64,000 bases of DNA from Amycolatopsis mediterranei (GCF_026017845.1 NZ_CP100416.1:4929176-4993175); one strand, 5' to 3'. Positions 1-9,532 are shown, counted from the stretch's first letter. The notes: generated by a model not told the origin, from the sequence alone. Numbers and translations: made by a program.

Positions 1-147
1 GGCCCCGGGGGGGGCCGGCGGCCGGGGGGGCGCCGGGGGCGGGGGGGCCGTCAGGGGGGGGGGGCGGGGCCCGCCGGGGGGGGCCCCCCCCCCCCACACC
101 CGGGCGGCCCGGGGGGGGGGGGGGCCCGCCCCCCGCCACCGGTTCCC
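1..147. other. G/C homopolymer tract at the contig end
   Basis: This stretch is almost entirely runs of G and C with a handful of A/T bases. No coding frame, promoter or defined repeat unit can be read in it. Normal sequence begins abruptly at the sedolisin stop codon (148-150). It is best treated as low-quality terminal sequence of an assembly rather than as biology. Confidence 0.8.
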
Positions 148-1308
148 TCAGAAGCCCGCCAGGCCGTTCGGCACCCCGACACCCGTTGGGGCGTCATAAC
201 CCGGGCCCGCGACGCACAGGTAGTCGCCGCCGCACTTCTTGCCCGCTCCGGCCGGGTCGTTGTGGCCCGCCGTCACGTCGGTGAACGAGCCAGCCTTGGC
301 GTACACGTCCGCCGGCCCGATGGCCCCCGCGTGCCCGGACCGGCCGATCAGCCCCGCGATGAACGGCGCCGAAGCGCTCGTGCCGTTGACCGGGAGCCAG
401 CCGCCCGCGTCCGCGTAGTGGATCGCGATGTCCTCGGCCGCCGCCGAGACGTCCGCGACCGTTCGCTTGCCGCAGTGGGCGTCCCGCTGCCACTTCGGCT
501 TCGCGATGTACGCCGAACAGCCGCTGCCGCCGTAGGTCCAGGCCCGCTCCGCCCAGCCGCGCGGGGAGTCCGGGTCGCGGGCCAGCGACGTCCCGCCGAC
601 CGCGATCGTCGAGGCCAGGACCGCCGGGTAGCTCGCCGCCGTGAAGCCGGTGTCGCCGGAGGAGGCCACCACCGTCACGCCCGGGTGCCGGTAGTGGCTC
701 GCGTAGGCCAGTGCCGCGCCGTTTTCCCGGGCGCCGTAGCTGTTCGACACCACCTTCGCACCCAGCCGCACCGCCGTGTCCGCCGTCTCCGCCAGGTCGG
801 CGAACCCGGGCGAGTTGCCCTCCACGACCAGGATCCGGCACGACGGGCACGCCGCCGAAACCATTGATACGTCCAATGTGGACTCCAGGGTCCAGCCGAA
901 GTTCGCCTCCGGCACCGGCGCGGCCGCACCCTGCTGGTTCACCTTGCGGAAGCAGCCGTTCGCCGTCGTGCACGGCGGCAGGCCGTACTGCGCGCGGTAC
1001 GCGGCCAGGTCGGCCTCCAGGTTCGGGGCGTCGAAGGCGATCGAGATGCCGACGACGGTGTCCGACCCGGCCGAGGCGGGCAGCCCGTAGGCCGACGCCA
1101 GGTCGTCGCCACCCCAGCCGGCTGGGCCCAAGGCGCGCGCCGCGCCCGGCGTGTAGGTGGTGAGGCAGCGCAGCACGCCCGGCTGTTCTGGGCACGCCGC
1201 CCGCGGCGCCGGAGCCGCGCTCGCGGCCGGCGTGACCGCGCCGATCGCCGCCACGACGGCGGCCAGCACCACCGGCCATCTTCTGTTCACTGTGGACAGT
1301 CCCCTCAT
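148..1308 (-). CDS. Secreted sedolisin-type (S53) serine peptidase
   Basis: Predicted 386-residue exported acid-type endopeptidase. The N-terminus has a signal peptide (two Arg, then an Ala/Val-rich core ending near residue 32). The catalytic set of sedolisins is visible: Glu and Asp in LESTLDVS (about residues 139 and 143), the oxyanion Asp in SSGDTG (about 217) and the nucleophile Ser in GTSASAP (about 310). S53 enzymes are normally made with a prodomain of roughly 190 residues. Here the catalytic domain follows the signal peptide almost directly, so no prodomain is encoded in this gene. The ATG start overlaps the stop of the upstream gene by four bases (ATGA), implying translational coupling. 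The family call is firm; the substrate is unknown. Confidence 0.87.
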   Translation of the reverse strand: MRGLSTVNRRWPVVLAAVVAAIGAVTPAASAAPAPRAACPEQPGVLRCLTTYTPGAARALGPAGWGGDDLASAYGLPASAGSDTVVGISIAFDAPNLEADLAAYRAQYGLPPCTTANGCFRKVNQQGAAAPVPEANFGWTLESTLDVSMVSAACPSCRILVVEGNSPGFADLAETADTAVRLGAKVVSNSYGARENGAALAYASHYRHPGVTVVASSGDTGFTAASYPAVLASTIAVGGTSLARDPDSPRGWAERAWTYGGSGCSAYIAKPKWQRDAHCGKRTVADVSAAAEDIAIHYADAGGWLPVNGTSASAPFIAGLIGRSGHAGAIGPADVYAKAGSFTDVTAGHNDPAGAGKKCGGDYLCVAGPGYDAPTGVGVPNGLAGF

Positions 1309-3437
1309 GACACGTAGACGTGGTAGGCGGCGGTGATCGTTTCGGCGATCGTCGCCCCGGCGGCGTCGGCCGCCGTGACGCGCACGGAGACGTCCGTGCC
1401 ACGGAACGTCTCGGTGGTCGCGGTGAAGCCCGCGTGGAAGACGCCGTCGCCGCGGGCGGTGACGGTCGCGTCCTGCCAGGTCGTGCCGTCGGTCGAGTAC
1501 TGCACCGTCGCGGCCGTCACCGGCGAACGGGTGCTCCGCTGCAGGTGCCCCACCGTGAGGTCCAGGCCCTGCGGACCGGACACTGTGGACCCGTCCGGCC
1601 GCAGCCCGCCGACCGCGTAGCCGAGCGTCAGCAGCGGTTCGACCGCACACTCCCGATCCGGCCCGTCCGCGCCGCGGGCGCAGTACAGCGTCGGTGGCAG
1701 GGTGACGCCTTCGACGTGCCGCGACGGCCACGTCCACTCGGTGTGGGTCGCGGTGCTCTGCCGGTACATCGGCCCGGTGCGCCCGGCGTCGATCGTCAGC
1801 CCCAGCGTCGACGGGCCGGGTGCGACCTCCTGGTCGAATTCGGCCGCGAAGGCACCCCGCGGACTGCCTTCGGCCAGGGTGGTGCCGTCCTGGGTGAACC
1901 GGTAGGACCCGGTGATGGTGTCCCGGGGCTCGCCGTAGAAGCCGAAACCGGTGTGGCCGGGCTGGTTGTCGCTGAACGGCGTGATCGCGATCCGCACCAG
2001 ATCGCCCGCCCGCGTCGCGCCGGGCAGCGTGTACGCCCGGCCGTCGGTCAGCGGCAGCAGCGCCACCGCGCCCGCCGGGTGCAGCGGGAAGCGGTTCCAG
2101 TCCTCGGTGACCGAAGAGCCGCCCTGGTAGGTGTGGAAGGACTCGTACTGGCCGCCGGCCCAGCCGGGGAACGGCCCCGGCAGTACGTACTTCGAGAACC
2201 CGCCGAACCACGCCAGGTCCGGCGCGGCCGAGACGTATTCCGTCTGCTTCCGCGGCAGCTGGATCGGGTGCGACGGATGGCCGCTGACGTCCTCGAACGT
2301 GAACATCCCGCTGCGCTGGCGCAGGCCCAGCGAGGAGTACTCGCTGAAGTAGGTCGCGTCGACCGCGGCGACGTCCTTCGCCGTGACCACGTACCGCTGC
2401 TGCGGAATCACGCCGACGCTCGCCTTCTGCAGCACGTATTCGTACGGCGTGCCCGGCCCGGGCGGGGACACGAGCCTGCTGTAGGGGTAGGTCTGCAGCG
2501 CCCCGGTGCGCACCGGGGCGCCGGTGGGCGAAACCGAGATCGGCACGCCGGGCCCGGCGTCGAAGTCGACGAGCAGCGCCGGGCCGGTCTTGGCGGCCCG
2601 GCGGAACAGGAAGCCGGTGTCGTCGAGCAACGCCGGTCGCGGGGTCACCCAGGTCAGCTTGCTGGTCGCCCGCTTCGCGTCGACGCGGACGGTCGCGTCC
2701 CCCCGCACCGCGAACTCCGGCTGCGCGCTGAACCGCAGCTCGGTCGGGTTGCCGTCGGTGTCGGACGTCCAGAACACGCCGAGCGCGCTGTAGTTGCCGT
2801 CCGGCACGCTGAACTTGGCCGTCCCGCCGAAGAAGTAGTTGAAGTTCTCGTCGGGGGCGAGGGTGTCGCCGTCGTCGGTGTTGTAGAGGAACGCGATGCC
2901 GGTGTCGGCGGGCTTGCCCGCGATGTCCGTGGCGTCGAGCGACACGGTCCGCATCACCGACCGCGGCCGCACCGCCTGACGCTTCGGCGCTCCCTGGAGG
3001 GCGTACCGGACTCCTCCCGCGAACAGGCCCTGGCCGCCGAAGCGACCGCGCGCACTGTCCTCTTTGAACTGTTCGGCCAGTGCGGCGCCGAACGTCGCGG
3101 TGTCGACCGGCACCCGGGCGCCGGCCAGCAACGCCTTGACGTCGAACAGGCTCAGGTCGAGTCCGCGCCCCAGGTAGGGCAGCGCGGTGCCGGGCACCTC
3201 GTAGTCCCGGCCGCCGAGCCGCAGGTGCACCAGCGCCCGCGCCATGCCCTTGGCCGCGGCCGGTTGCACCTCGAACGTGTCCCGGCCGTCCGGGGTGGTC
3301 CCGACGGTCACCCGGTCCCCGGTGGGAAGCGTGACGGTCGGGGACGGCACCGCGGCGGCCGCGGACGGCGGGGCGAGCCCGGCCACGCCCGCCGCGCCGG
3401 CGAGCAAGACCGCGAACACCGAAAATTTTCTTCGCAC
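1305..3437 (-). CDS. Large secreted protein coupled to the sedolisin
   Basis: Predicted 710-residue exported protein. The GTG at 3437 is chosen because a GGAGG (rc of 3443-3447) sits 5 nt before it and it gives a clean signal peptide (Arg-Arg-Lys, hydrophobic core, Ala-rich cleavage region). An in-frame ATG at 3467 would place extra residues before the signal. The mature N-terminus carries VTLPTGDRVTV, a motif I associate with the N-terminal region of actinobacterial subtilisin-like proteases, but no Ser/His/Asp protease domain follows. The rest looks like beta-rich secreted domains, with no recognised family. It precedes and overlaps the sedolisin by four bases, so it may supply the folding or targeting regions the short sedolisin lacks (inference). 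Confidence 0.75.
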   Translation of the reverse strand: MRRKFSVFAVLLAGAAGVAGLAPPSAAAAVPSPTVTLPTGDRVTVGTTPDGRDTFEVQPAAAKGMARALVHLRLGGRDYEVPGTALPYLGRGLDLSLFDVKALLAGARVPVDTATFGAALAEQFKEDSARGRFGGQGLFAGGVRYALQGAPKRQAVRPRSVMRTVSLDATDIAGKPADTGIAFLYNTDDGDTLAPDENFNYFFGGTAKFSVPDGNYSALGVFWTSDTDGNPTELRFSAQPEFAVRGDATVRVDAKRATSKLTWVTPRPALLDDTGFLFRRAAKTGPALLVDFDAGPGVPISVSPTGAPVRTGALQTYPYSRLVSPPGPGTPYEYVLQKASVGVIPQQRYVVTAKDVAAVDATYFSEYSSLGLRQRSGMFTFEDVSGHPSHPIQLPRKQTEYVSAAPDLAWFGGFSKYVLPGPFPGWAGGQYESFHTYQGGSSVTEDWNRFPLHPAGAVALLPLTDGRAYTLPGATRAGDLVRIAITPFSDNQPGHTGFGFYGEPRDTITGSYRFTQDGTTLAEGSPRGAFAAEFDQEVAPGPSTLGLTIDAGRTGPMYRQSTATHTEWTWPSRHVEGVTLPPTLYCARGADGPDRECAVEPLLTLGYAVGGLRPDGSTVSGPQGLDLTVGHLQRSTRSPVTAATVQYSTDGTTWQDATVTARGDGVFHAGFTATTETFRGTDVSVRVTAADAAGATIAETITAAYHVYVS

Positions 3438-3543
3438 TGGCACCTCCGTGTGGTGAGTGATCACCATTACGGACGGGCAGAGCGCCAGGACTGTTGAGCC
3501 GGATCACGATCTCCCGCGAATTACCGCCGATCGGCCCAGTGCG

Positions 3544-3878
3544 CTACTTCTTTCGCGCCTTCTCGACGGCTTCCACGAAGGCTTTCACCTTGGCGAGCTT
3601 GGGGTAGCCGTAGCGGAACGTGTTGCCCGGCAGTGCGTCGCACCCGGACGGCACGTTCGCGACGATCTCCGTGGACGCGTTCGGAGCCACGAAAACGACC
3701 TCGCCGGGGTCCCTCTTGGTGGCCTCCGTGTGCTTGACGTCGGTGAGCTTCGAGACCGGAACTCATGGGGGGTGTCCTTGGGCATGAATCCCCAGTACTT
3801 CGTGGCCACCATGAGCGTGACGGTCCGGCCGTCGAAGTGGATCGATCGGCGCCGGTCCCGGACGTGGTGGGGCTTCAC
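3544..3878 (-). pseudogene. Frameshifted DUF4429/PH-like small protein gene
   Basis: The GTG at 3878, with GGGAGG just upstream, opens a frame beginning MKPHHV and carrying FDGRTVTL, which resembles the start of DUF4429 PH-like domains. The frame is good to about 3760. After that the coding sense continues only in another frame, from VSKLTDVKHTEA to a TAG at 3544-3546, ending in FVEAVEKARKK. Adding one base in the CCGG at 3756-3759 (for example CCGGG on the coding strand) would join the two halves into a 111-residue protein that reads well across the joint. It lies 15 bp downstream of the kinase gene. Either a one-base sequencing or assembly error or a genuinely broken gene. Confidence 0.68.
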
Positions 3879-3893
3879 GGGGCCTCCCGGTGG

Positions 3894-5267
3894 TCAGAGC
3901 GTCCGGCAGGTGAGCGCCGGCCGGGCGGCGTCACTTCCGTTCTGCGTCAGGGCGATCAGGCCGAACGTCGTGGTCGCGTCCGCGTCGAGCTTGGCGTTCC
4001 AGTCGGCGTTTTCGACCGTCACCGTCGAACCATCGACCGTGAAGGTGCCGTTCCACAAGCCGCTGATGCGGTGACCGGCGGGCAGCTGCCAGCGGACGCG
4101 CCAGCCGGACAGGCCCGCGGCCCGGTCGTTGCGCACCGTCACCTGCACCTGGTAGCCGCCGGGCCAGGAGTTCGTCACCTCGTAGCGGGCCGCGCAGCCC
4201 AGGTCGGCCGGCGTCGTCGGGGCCGGGCTCGCGGGCGTCGAAGCCGGGGGAGAGGCCGGGGGAACGGACGAGACCGGTGCGGCGACGGTCGTCGTGCCGC
4301 CGGGGACGAGCACCGTGCCGATCACCACGCCGAGGGCCAGCAGGACCGCGCCGGCGGCCGACGCCAGGACGAGCCGGCGCCGCGGGCGGCGGACGCGCAG
4401 CAGCCGGGTCCCGGCCCGCGGCCGCGGCCGGGGCGGCGGCAGCGGACGGCCGCCGGTGACCGCTTCGAACAGCTCCTGGACCTCCGCCATCGACGGGCGC
4501 GCTTCGGGATCCCGCTGCAGCATGCGGGTGAGCACCTCGGCGAGCGGCCCGCTGTGCCGCGGCGGGACGGTCTCCTCCTTAGCGATGCGCAGCAGGAGCG
4601 TGATCGTGTTGTCGTCGTTGCCGAACGGGGGAGCGCCTTCGAGCGCGCGGTAGAGCGTCGCCCCGAGGGAAAAGACGTCGGCCGGGAAGCCGGCTTCGTG
4701 GCCGCCGGCGACTTCGGGGGCCAGGTAGGCCGGCGTGCCCGCGATGAATCCGCCGCCGGTCACGGTGCCTTCCCCGGTGGCGCGGGAGATGCCGAAGTCG
4801 GCGATCTTGACGACGCCGGACTCCCCGAGCAGGACGTTGCCGGGCGTGACATCGCGGTGGACGACACCCTCGGCGTGGGCGGCCGCGAGCGCCGACGCGA
4901 CCGGCAGGCCGATGCGCGCCACCTCCTCGGCGGGTAGGGTCTCCCGGTCGAGCAGGATCTCCGCCAGGCTGCGCGACGGCAGGTACTCCATCACCAGGTA
5001 GGGCCCGCCGGGCGCCTCGACGACGTCGTGCACCGTGATCGCGTGCGGGTGCCGCAGGCGCGCGGTCAGCCGCGCTTCGCGCAGGGCACGCCGGCTCGCC
5101 TGCTGACTGGCCGCCGGCCCGATGGCCGCGTCGTAGTCCAGCTGCTTGACCGCGACGACGCGGTCGAGCCGCTCGTCGCGGGCGCGCCAGATCACGCCCA
5201 TCGATCCCTGGCCGATCCGTTCGGCCAGCCGGTAGCGCCCGGCGATCAGCTCTCCTGCGTCGGTCAC
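3894..5267 (-). CDS. Transmembrane Ser/Thr protein kinase with extracellular CBM2
   Basis: 457-residue receptor-like Hanks kinase. Cytoplasmic kinase domain, residues 1 to about 270: glycine loop IGQGSMG, VAVK lysine, catalytic loop HRDVTPGN, DFG, and GTPAYLAPE activation segment. A Pro/Arg-rich juxtamembrane segment and one membrane helix (about 303-325) follow, then a Pro/Ser/Thr linker. The C-terminal ~100 residues (Cys near the start, NSWPGGYQVQVTVRN, SGWRVRWQLP, WNGTF, NADWNA, final Cys) match family 2 carbohydrate-binding modules, usually found on cellulases and chitinases. A polysaccharide-binding sensor on a bacterial kinase is unusual; most have PASTA or no recognisable sensor. GTG start with a GGAGG nearby. 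The broken DUF4429-like gene follows directly. Confidence 0.9.
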   Translation of the reverse strand: MTDAGELIAGRYRLAERIGQGSMGVIWRARDERLDRVVAVKQLDYDAAIGPAASQQASRRALREARLTARLRHPHAITVHDVVEAPGGPYLVMEYLPSRSLAEILLDRETLPAEEVARIGLPVASALAAAHAEGVVHRDVTPGNVLLGESGVVKIADFGISRATGEGTVTGGGFIAGTPAYLAPEVAGGHEAGFPADVFSLGATLYRALEGAPPFGNDDNTITLLLRIAKEETVPPRHSGPLAEVLTRMLQRDPEARPSMAEVQELFEAVTGGRPLPPPRPRPRAGTRLLRVRRPRRRLVLASAAGAVLLALGVVIGTVLVPGGTTTVAAPVSSVPPASPPASTPASPAPTTPADLGCAARYEVTNSWPGGYQVQVTVRNDRAAGLSGWRVRWQLPAGHRISGLWNGTFTVDGSTVTVENADWNAKLDADATTTFGLIALTQNGSDAARPALTCRTL

Positions 5268-5364
5268 GGCGACCTCCCCGGCCTTCCCCAGAGCACACGG
5301 ATGCGGGTGGCGATCGGTTCGAGCCTAACGGCCTGCCCGCCGGTGTGCAGGCGAGCAGGCCGCG

Positions 5365-5826
5365 TCAAGCGCCGGGCCGGTGCAGCTGGTCCCAAGCCGG
5401 GACGTACGGGGTGAAGCGCAGCTTCATCCCGGCTTCGCCCGGCAGCTTGTCCGCCTTGCGGGCGTTGCAGCTGCGGGCCGTGCCCCCGCACGCGGCGACC
5501 GTGTTGAGCCAGTCGGTCCGGGCGCCGCCGCGGCTCAGCGGCGTCACGTGGTCGATCGTGGTGGCGCGCTGCCCGCAGTAGGCGCAGCGGTGGCCGTCAC
5601 GGACCAGCACGCCGCGCCGGGACCAGCGCGGCGGCTGCGTATATCGCCACTTCATGACGACGTACCGCAGCAACCGCACGATCTTCGGGCGCGGGAACAG
5701 CCCGTAGGCGAGGCCCTCCTCGGCTTCGTGGATCTCCGCGACGTGGCGCACGAGCATGCGGATCGCGTGCGGGACCGAAACGGTCTGCAGCGGCTCGTAG
5801 CCGGCGTTCAGGACGAGCACCTTCAC
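5365..5826 (-). CDS. HNH endonuclease family protein
   Basis: 153-residue HNH nuclease-fold protein of a type common and single-copy in actinobacteria. The GTG at 5826 (KVLVLNAG...) is preferred because a GAGG lies 6 nt upstream and conserved sequence starts there; the longer frame adds a basic, unlike tail. The zinc-ribbon HNH core is visible: CAYCG, TIDHVTPLSRGG, and then a second pair of cysteines (AACGG, SCNARK). Transcribed away from htpG. A 16-base inverted repeat lies in its leader (5853-5872). The cellular role of this family is not established. Confidence 0.85.
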   Translation of the reverse strand: MKVLVLNAGYEPLQTVSVPHAIRMLVRHVAEIHEAEEGLAYGLFPRPKIVRLLRYVVMKWRYTQPPRWSRRGVLVRDGHRCAYCGQRATTIDHVTPLSRGGARTDWLNTVAACGGTARSCNARKADKLPGEAGMKLRFTPYVPAWDQLHRPGA

Positions 5827-6116
5827 AGTGCACCTCTTTCGACGATGGGGACGCGGGAAGTCGGCTTCCCGCTTGTTTCGAATCATCGTCGCCGAGCGGC
5901 TTGACCTGCGTCAATCGTGTTTCACCGCAGGGGATGCGCGCGGAAGAACCGCGAAATCGCCGAGCGCCGTGGGCGTCGCGGAATCACGCCGCAGCCCATG
6001 CGTCCGGGCCCTCGAGCCGCCCTGATCGGCAGCGAGCGTGGCGCGGTCGGAACTGTCGGACCCGCTCGGTAGGATCGACCCGCCACCGGCCGCCGGACAT
6101 GCGGAAAGGAATGGAA
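5827..6116. other. Divergent intergenic region HNH / htpG
   Basis: 290 bp between divergent starts. Contains an inverted repeat, GCGGGAAG (5853-5860) and CTTCCCGC (5865-5872), in the HNH leader. A possible vegetative -10, TAGGAT (6070-6075), lies 41 bp before the htpG GTG, with no convincing -35. No HAIR or CIRCE-type heat-shock operator was recognised. Confidence 0.4.
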
Positions 6117-8012
6117 GTGACTGCCCCGATCGAGACGCTGGAGTTCCAGTCGGAAGCGCGTCAGCTGCTCCAGCTGATGATCCATTCGATCTATTCGAAC
6201 AAGGACACGTTCCTGCGGGAGCTCGTGTCCAACGCCTCCGACGCCCTCGACAAGCTGCGGCTGGAGTCGTACCGCGACAAGGACCTCGAGGCGGACACGG
6301 CCGACCTGCACATCGCGATCGAGACCGATCCGGAGGCGCGGACCCTGACGGTGCGCGACAACGGCATCGGCATGACCCGCGAGGAGGTCGTCGCCCTGAT
6401 CGGGACGATCGCCAAGTCCGGCACCGCCGATTTCCTGACCAAGCTCAAGGAGGCGAAGGACGCCGCGGCGTCGCAGGACCTGATCGGGCAGTTCGGCGTC
6501 GGGTTCTACGCGAGCTTCATGGTCGCGGACAAGGTCACCCTCGTGACGCGCCGCGCCGGCACCGCCGAGGGCGTCCGCTGGGAGTCGACCGGCGAAGGCA
6601 CGTACACGATCCAGCCGGTCGAAGACGCGCCCCAGGGCACCGCGGTCACGCTGCACCTCAAGCCCGAGGACACCGAGGACCACCTCTACGACTACACGTC
6701 CGCGGCGAAGATCCGCGAGATCGTCAAGAAGTACTCCGACTTCATCACCTGGCCCATCCGGATGCGGGGCGACGGCGAAGACGCCGAGGTCGAGACCGTC
6801 AACTCGATGAAGGCGCTGTGGGCGCGCTCGTCGAGCGAGGTCAGCGAAGACGAGTACCACGAGTTCTACAAGCACGTCAGCCACGACTGGCAGGACCCGC
6901 TCGAGACGATCCGGCTGCAGGCCGAGGGCACCTTCGAGTACCAGGCGCTGCTGTTCCTGCCCTCGCACGCGCCGATGGACCTGTTCCTGCGGGAGCGCAA
7001 GCGCGGCGTGCAGCTGTACGTGAAGCGCGTGTTCATCATGGACGACTGCGAGTCGCTCGTTCCCGAGTACCTGCGGTTCGTCAAGGGCGTCGTCGACGCC
7101 CAGGACCTCTCGCTCAACGTCTCGCGGGAGATCCTGCAGCAGGACCGGCAGATCCAGCTGATCCGCCGTCGCCTGGTGAAGAAGGTGCTTTCGACGGTCA
7201 AGACGATGATGACCGCCGACGCCGAGAAGTACGCGACGTTCTGGCGTGAATTCGGCCGCGCGGTCAAGGAAGGCCTGCTCGACGACTTCGAGAACCGCGA
7301 AGTCATTCTCGAGATCTCGTCGTTCGCCTCGACGCACGACGCCGAGAAGCCGACTTCGCTGCGCGACTACGTCGAGCGGATGAAGGACGGCCAGCAGCAC
7401 ATCTACTACATGACCGGCGAATCGCGCTCGGCGATCGAGAACTCGCCGCACATGGAGGCGTTCCGGGCCAAGGGCTTCGAGGTGCTGGTGCTGACCGACC
7501 CGATCGACGAGATGTGGGTCGACTCGGTGCCGGGCTTCGACGGCAAGCAGTTCCAGTCGATCGCCAAGGGCCAGGTCGACCTCGAGTCGGAGGAAGACAA
7601 GAAGGCCACCGAGGTCGCCCGCGAACAGCAGAACAAGGACTTCGAGAGCCTGCTGACGTGGCTGGGGACGGCGCTGGGCGAGACCGTCAAGGAGGTCCGC
7701 CTGTCGTCGCGGCTGACGACGTCGCCGGCCTGCATCGTCGGCGACACACACGACCTGACCCCGACGCTGGAGAAGATGTACCGCGCGATGGGGCAGGAGC
7801 TGCCCCCGATCAAGCGCATCCTCGAGCTCAACCCGGAGCACGGACTGGTCAGGGGGCTGCGCGAGGCGCACGCTTCCCGGCCGGACGACGAGGGCCTGGC
7901 CGAAACGGCCGAGCTGCTCTACGGCATGGCACTGCTGGCCGAAGGCGGCGAACTGGCCGACCCGTCGCGGTTCATCAAGCTGCTGGCCGGCCGGCTGGAG
8001 AAGACGCTCTGA
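6117..8012 (+). CDS. htpG: Hsp90-family molecular chaperone HtpG
   Basis: 631-residue cytosolic ATP-dependent chaperone, full length for the family. The N-terminal GHKL ATPase motifs are in order: [27 protein letters not shown], and the [14 protein letters not shown] lid region. The middle domain has [10 protein letters not shown], and the C-terminal dimerisation domain follows. The GTG at 6117 is chosen over the ATGs at 6099 and 6111: AAGGA (6106-6110) is 6 nt from the GTG but abuts the ATG at 6111, and [14 protein letters not shown] is the usual N-terminus. Single-gene unit ending in a hairpin at 8019-8046. Confidence 0.97.
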
Positions 8013-8018
8013 GGTGCG

Positions 8019-8046
8019 GCCCGGGCGGGTGCGAATCCGCCCGGGC
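8019..8046. terminator. Hairpin between htpG and the GH76 gene
   Basis: Ten-base perfect arms GCCCGGGCGG / CCGCCCGGGC around an 8-nt loop, lying exactly between two convergent stop codons. It can serve both strands. No U-tract, as usual in actinomycetes. Confidence 0.75.
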
Positions 8047-9480
8047 TCACGGGGCCGCGTTCATCAGGTCCAGTGCGCTCTGCTGCCGGGCCGCGTCGGG
8101 CTGGTCGAACGGGCCCGCCCACATCAGCCCGTACGCGTCCGCGCTGTTCCGGTCGTTCGCGTACGCCGAATTCGCCTGCCGCTGCAGGTAGGCCGTGTAC
8201 GGATGATCCGCCAAGGCCGCGTTCAGCGCCGCGAGGTCCCGGACGTACACGCCCTTGAACGTCGGGCCGTCGCCCCCGCCCCCGCCGGCCGTCTCGCCCG
8301 GGTCGCGCAGGATCCCGCCCGGGTTGAGTGACGCGTTCGTCGTCGACGCGTTCGCCATCGCGCGGGCCTTCGTCAGCAGGCTCGCGTCGCCGGTGGCGCG
8401 GGAGAGCTCGGTCAGCGCCGTCAACGGCACGCCCTGATTGTACGACCACACCGCCTGGCCGTTGTTCGCGCACGTGGACGTGGTCAGGCCGTCGTTGACC
8501 AGGTTCGAGCCGTTGATCATCCCGCTGCCGGCGAACCAGCTCCAGCCCGCCCGGGCTCGCGACAGGTACACCGAGTCGCCCGGGATCCGGTTGTGCAGCG
8601 CCGCGTTCAGCTGGATGTACAGCGAGTTCGGAATGGCGTTCTTGTAGGTGCGGCTCGTGCTCCACCAGACCCCGCCGCCGCAGACGCCGTCCCAGTACGC
8701 GTACATGTGGTCCGCGTCCGCTCGGGCGGTGTTCAGGTACTTGCCGTCGCCCGTCAGGTCGTAGGCGTCCACCCACGCCAGGCCCCACCAGCCCGTGTCG
8801 TCGAGGTAGTCGTTGCGGAACTGGCCGCCCTGGGTCGCGAGGTTCTTCGTGTACGTCGTGTCGATCGCATAGCGGTAGCTGCCCATGCCGCTGATCCGGG
8901 CGTTGTCGATCACCGCGGTGATCGCGTTCGCCGAGTTCCACCACCCGGTCGTGTCGAACAGGCCGGTGCCGAGGTTGTAGCGCTCCATCAGCGCCGTCGC
9001 GGCCGCGGTGCGGCGGTCCCACGCGTTCCAGGTCGGACGGGCCCAGCCGGTGCAGGCGATGGTCCCCGACCCCGCGGGCTGCCCGCACGCGCGCAGCAGC
9101 CCGACCCCCTTGTTCGCCCAGTCGTCGGCGTTGTACATCAGCGTCCGCCAGCCCGTCGCCCCGGACGGTGTCGCGGTGTCGCCGAGCTTGCTGCCCGACG
9201 CCCACGTGCGCCCGGCGTCGAACGAGCGGTCCAGCCAGACGTGGTCGCCGGCGCCGCCACCGGTGATCGCCGCCCAGCCCATGGCGTCGCCGTCGTCGAG
9301 GTGCAGGGAGATCCGGCGGCCGCCGACGCCGGCCGAGGAGCCTTCGCGGTCGCCTGGCGACGATGCGGGATCCCTCGCGTCGCAGTACTTGTTGCAGATC
9401 GTCGCGAGCGGCGCGACGGACGGCGCCGGTGTCGGCGTGGCCGCAAGGGCCAAGGCCATCAGGGAGACGAGGAAGTGCAT
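8047..9480 (-). CDS. Secreted GH76 family glycoside hydrolase (alpha-1,6-mannanase type)
   Basis: 477 residues with a short signal peptide (MHFLVSLMALALAATPTPA). The family's catalytic Asp-Asp pair is present in YLDDTGWWGLAW (about residues 225-226), with many Trp/Tyr residues typical of this (alpha/alpha)6 fold. GH76 enzymes cleave alpha-1,6-mannan backbones; in soil actinomycetes likely targets are fungal mannan or the organism's own mannan glycans. An N-terminal ~60-residue segment precedes the catalytic domain. A sequence resembling a DasR operator lies about 55 bp upstream of the start, consistent with carbon-source control (tentative). Confidence 0.88.
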   Translation of the reverse strand: MHFLVSLMALALAATPTPAPSVAPLATICNKYCDARDPASSPGDREGSSAGVGGRRISLHLDDGDAMGWAAITGGGAGDHVWLDRSFDAGRTWASGSKLGDTATPSGATGWRTLMYNADDWANKGVGLLRACGQPAGSGTIACTGWARPTWNAWDRRTAAATALMERYNLGTGLFDTTGWWNSANAITAVIDNARISGMGSYRYAIDTTYTKNLATQGGQFRNDYLDDTGWWGLAWVDAYDLTGDGKYLNTARADADHMYAYWDGVCGGGVWWSTSRTYKNAIPNSLYIQLNAALHNRIPGDSVYLSRARAGWSWFAGSGMINGSNLVNDGLTTSTCANNGQAVWSYNQGVPLTALTELSRATGDASLLTKARAMANASTTNASLNPGGILRDPGETAGGGGGDGPTFKGVYVRDLAALNAALADHPYTAYLQRQANSAYANDRNSADAYGLMWAGPFDQPDAARQQSALDLMNAAP

Positions 9481-9532
9481 CGGTCACCTTCCGCGCTGAA
9501 GGGCGATGCTCCCATTGTGCCGAGCCGATATT

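Noticed and set aside
148..3507. A single 1119-residue frame across 148-3507 on the minus strand
   Set aside because: Only its last 386 codons are real; the rest is a low-complexity Arg/Gly-rich shadow of the 710-residue secreted protein gene in another frame, which has a signal peptide and a ribosome site.
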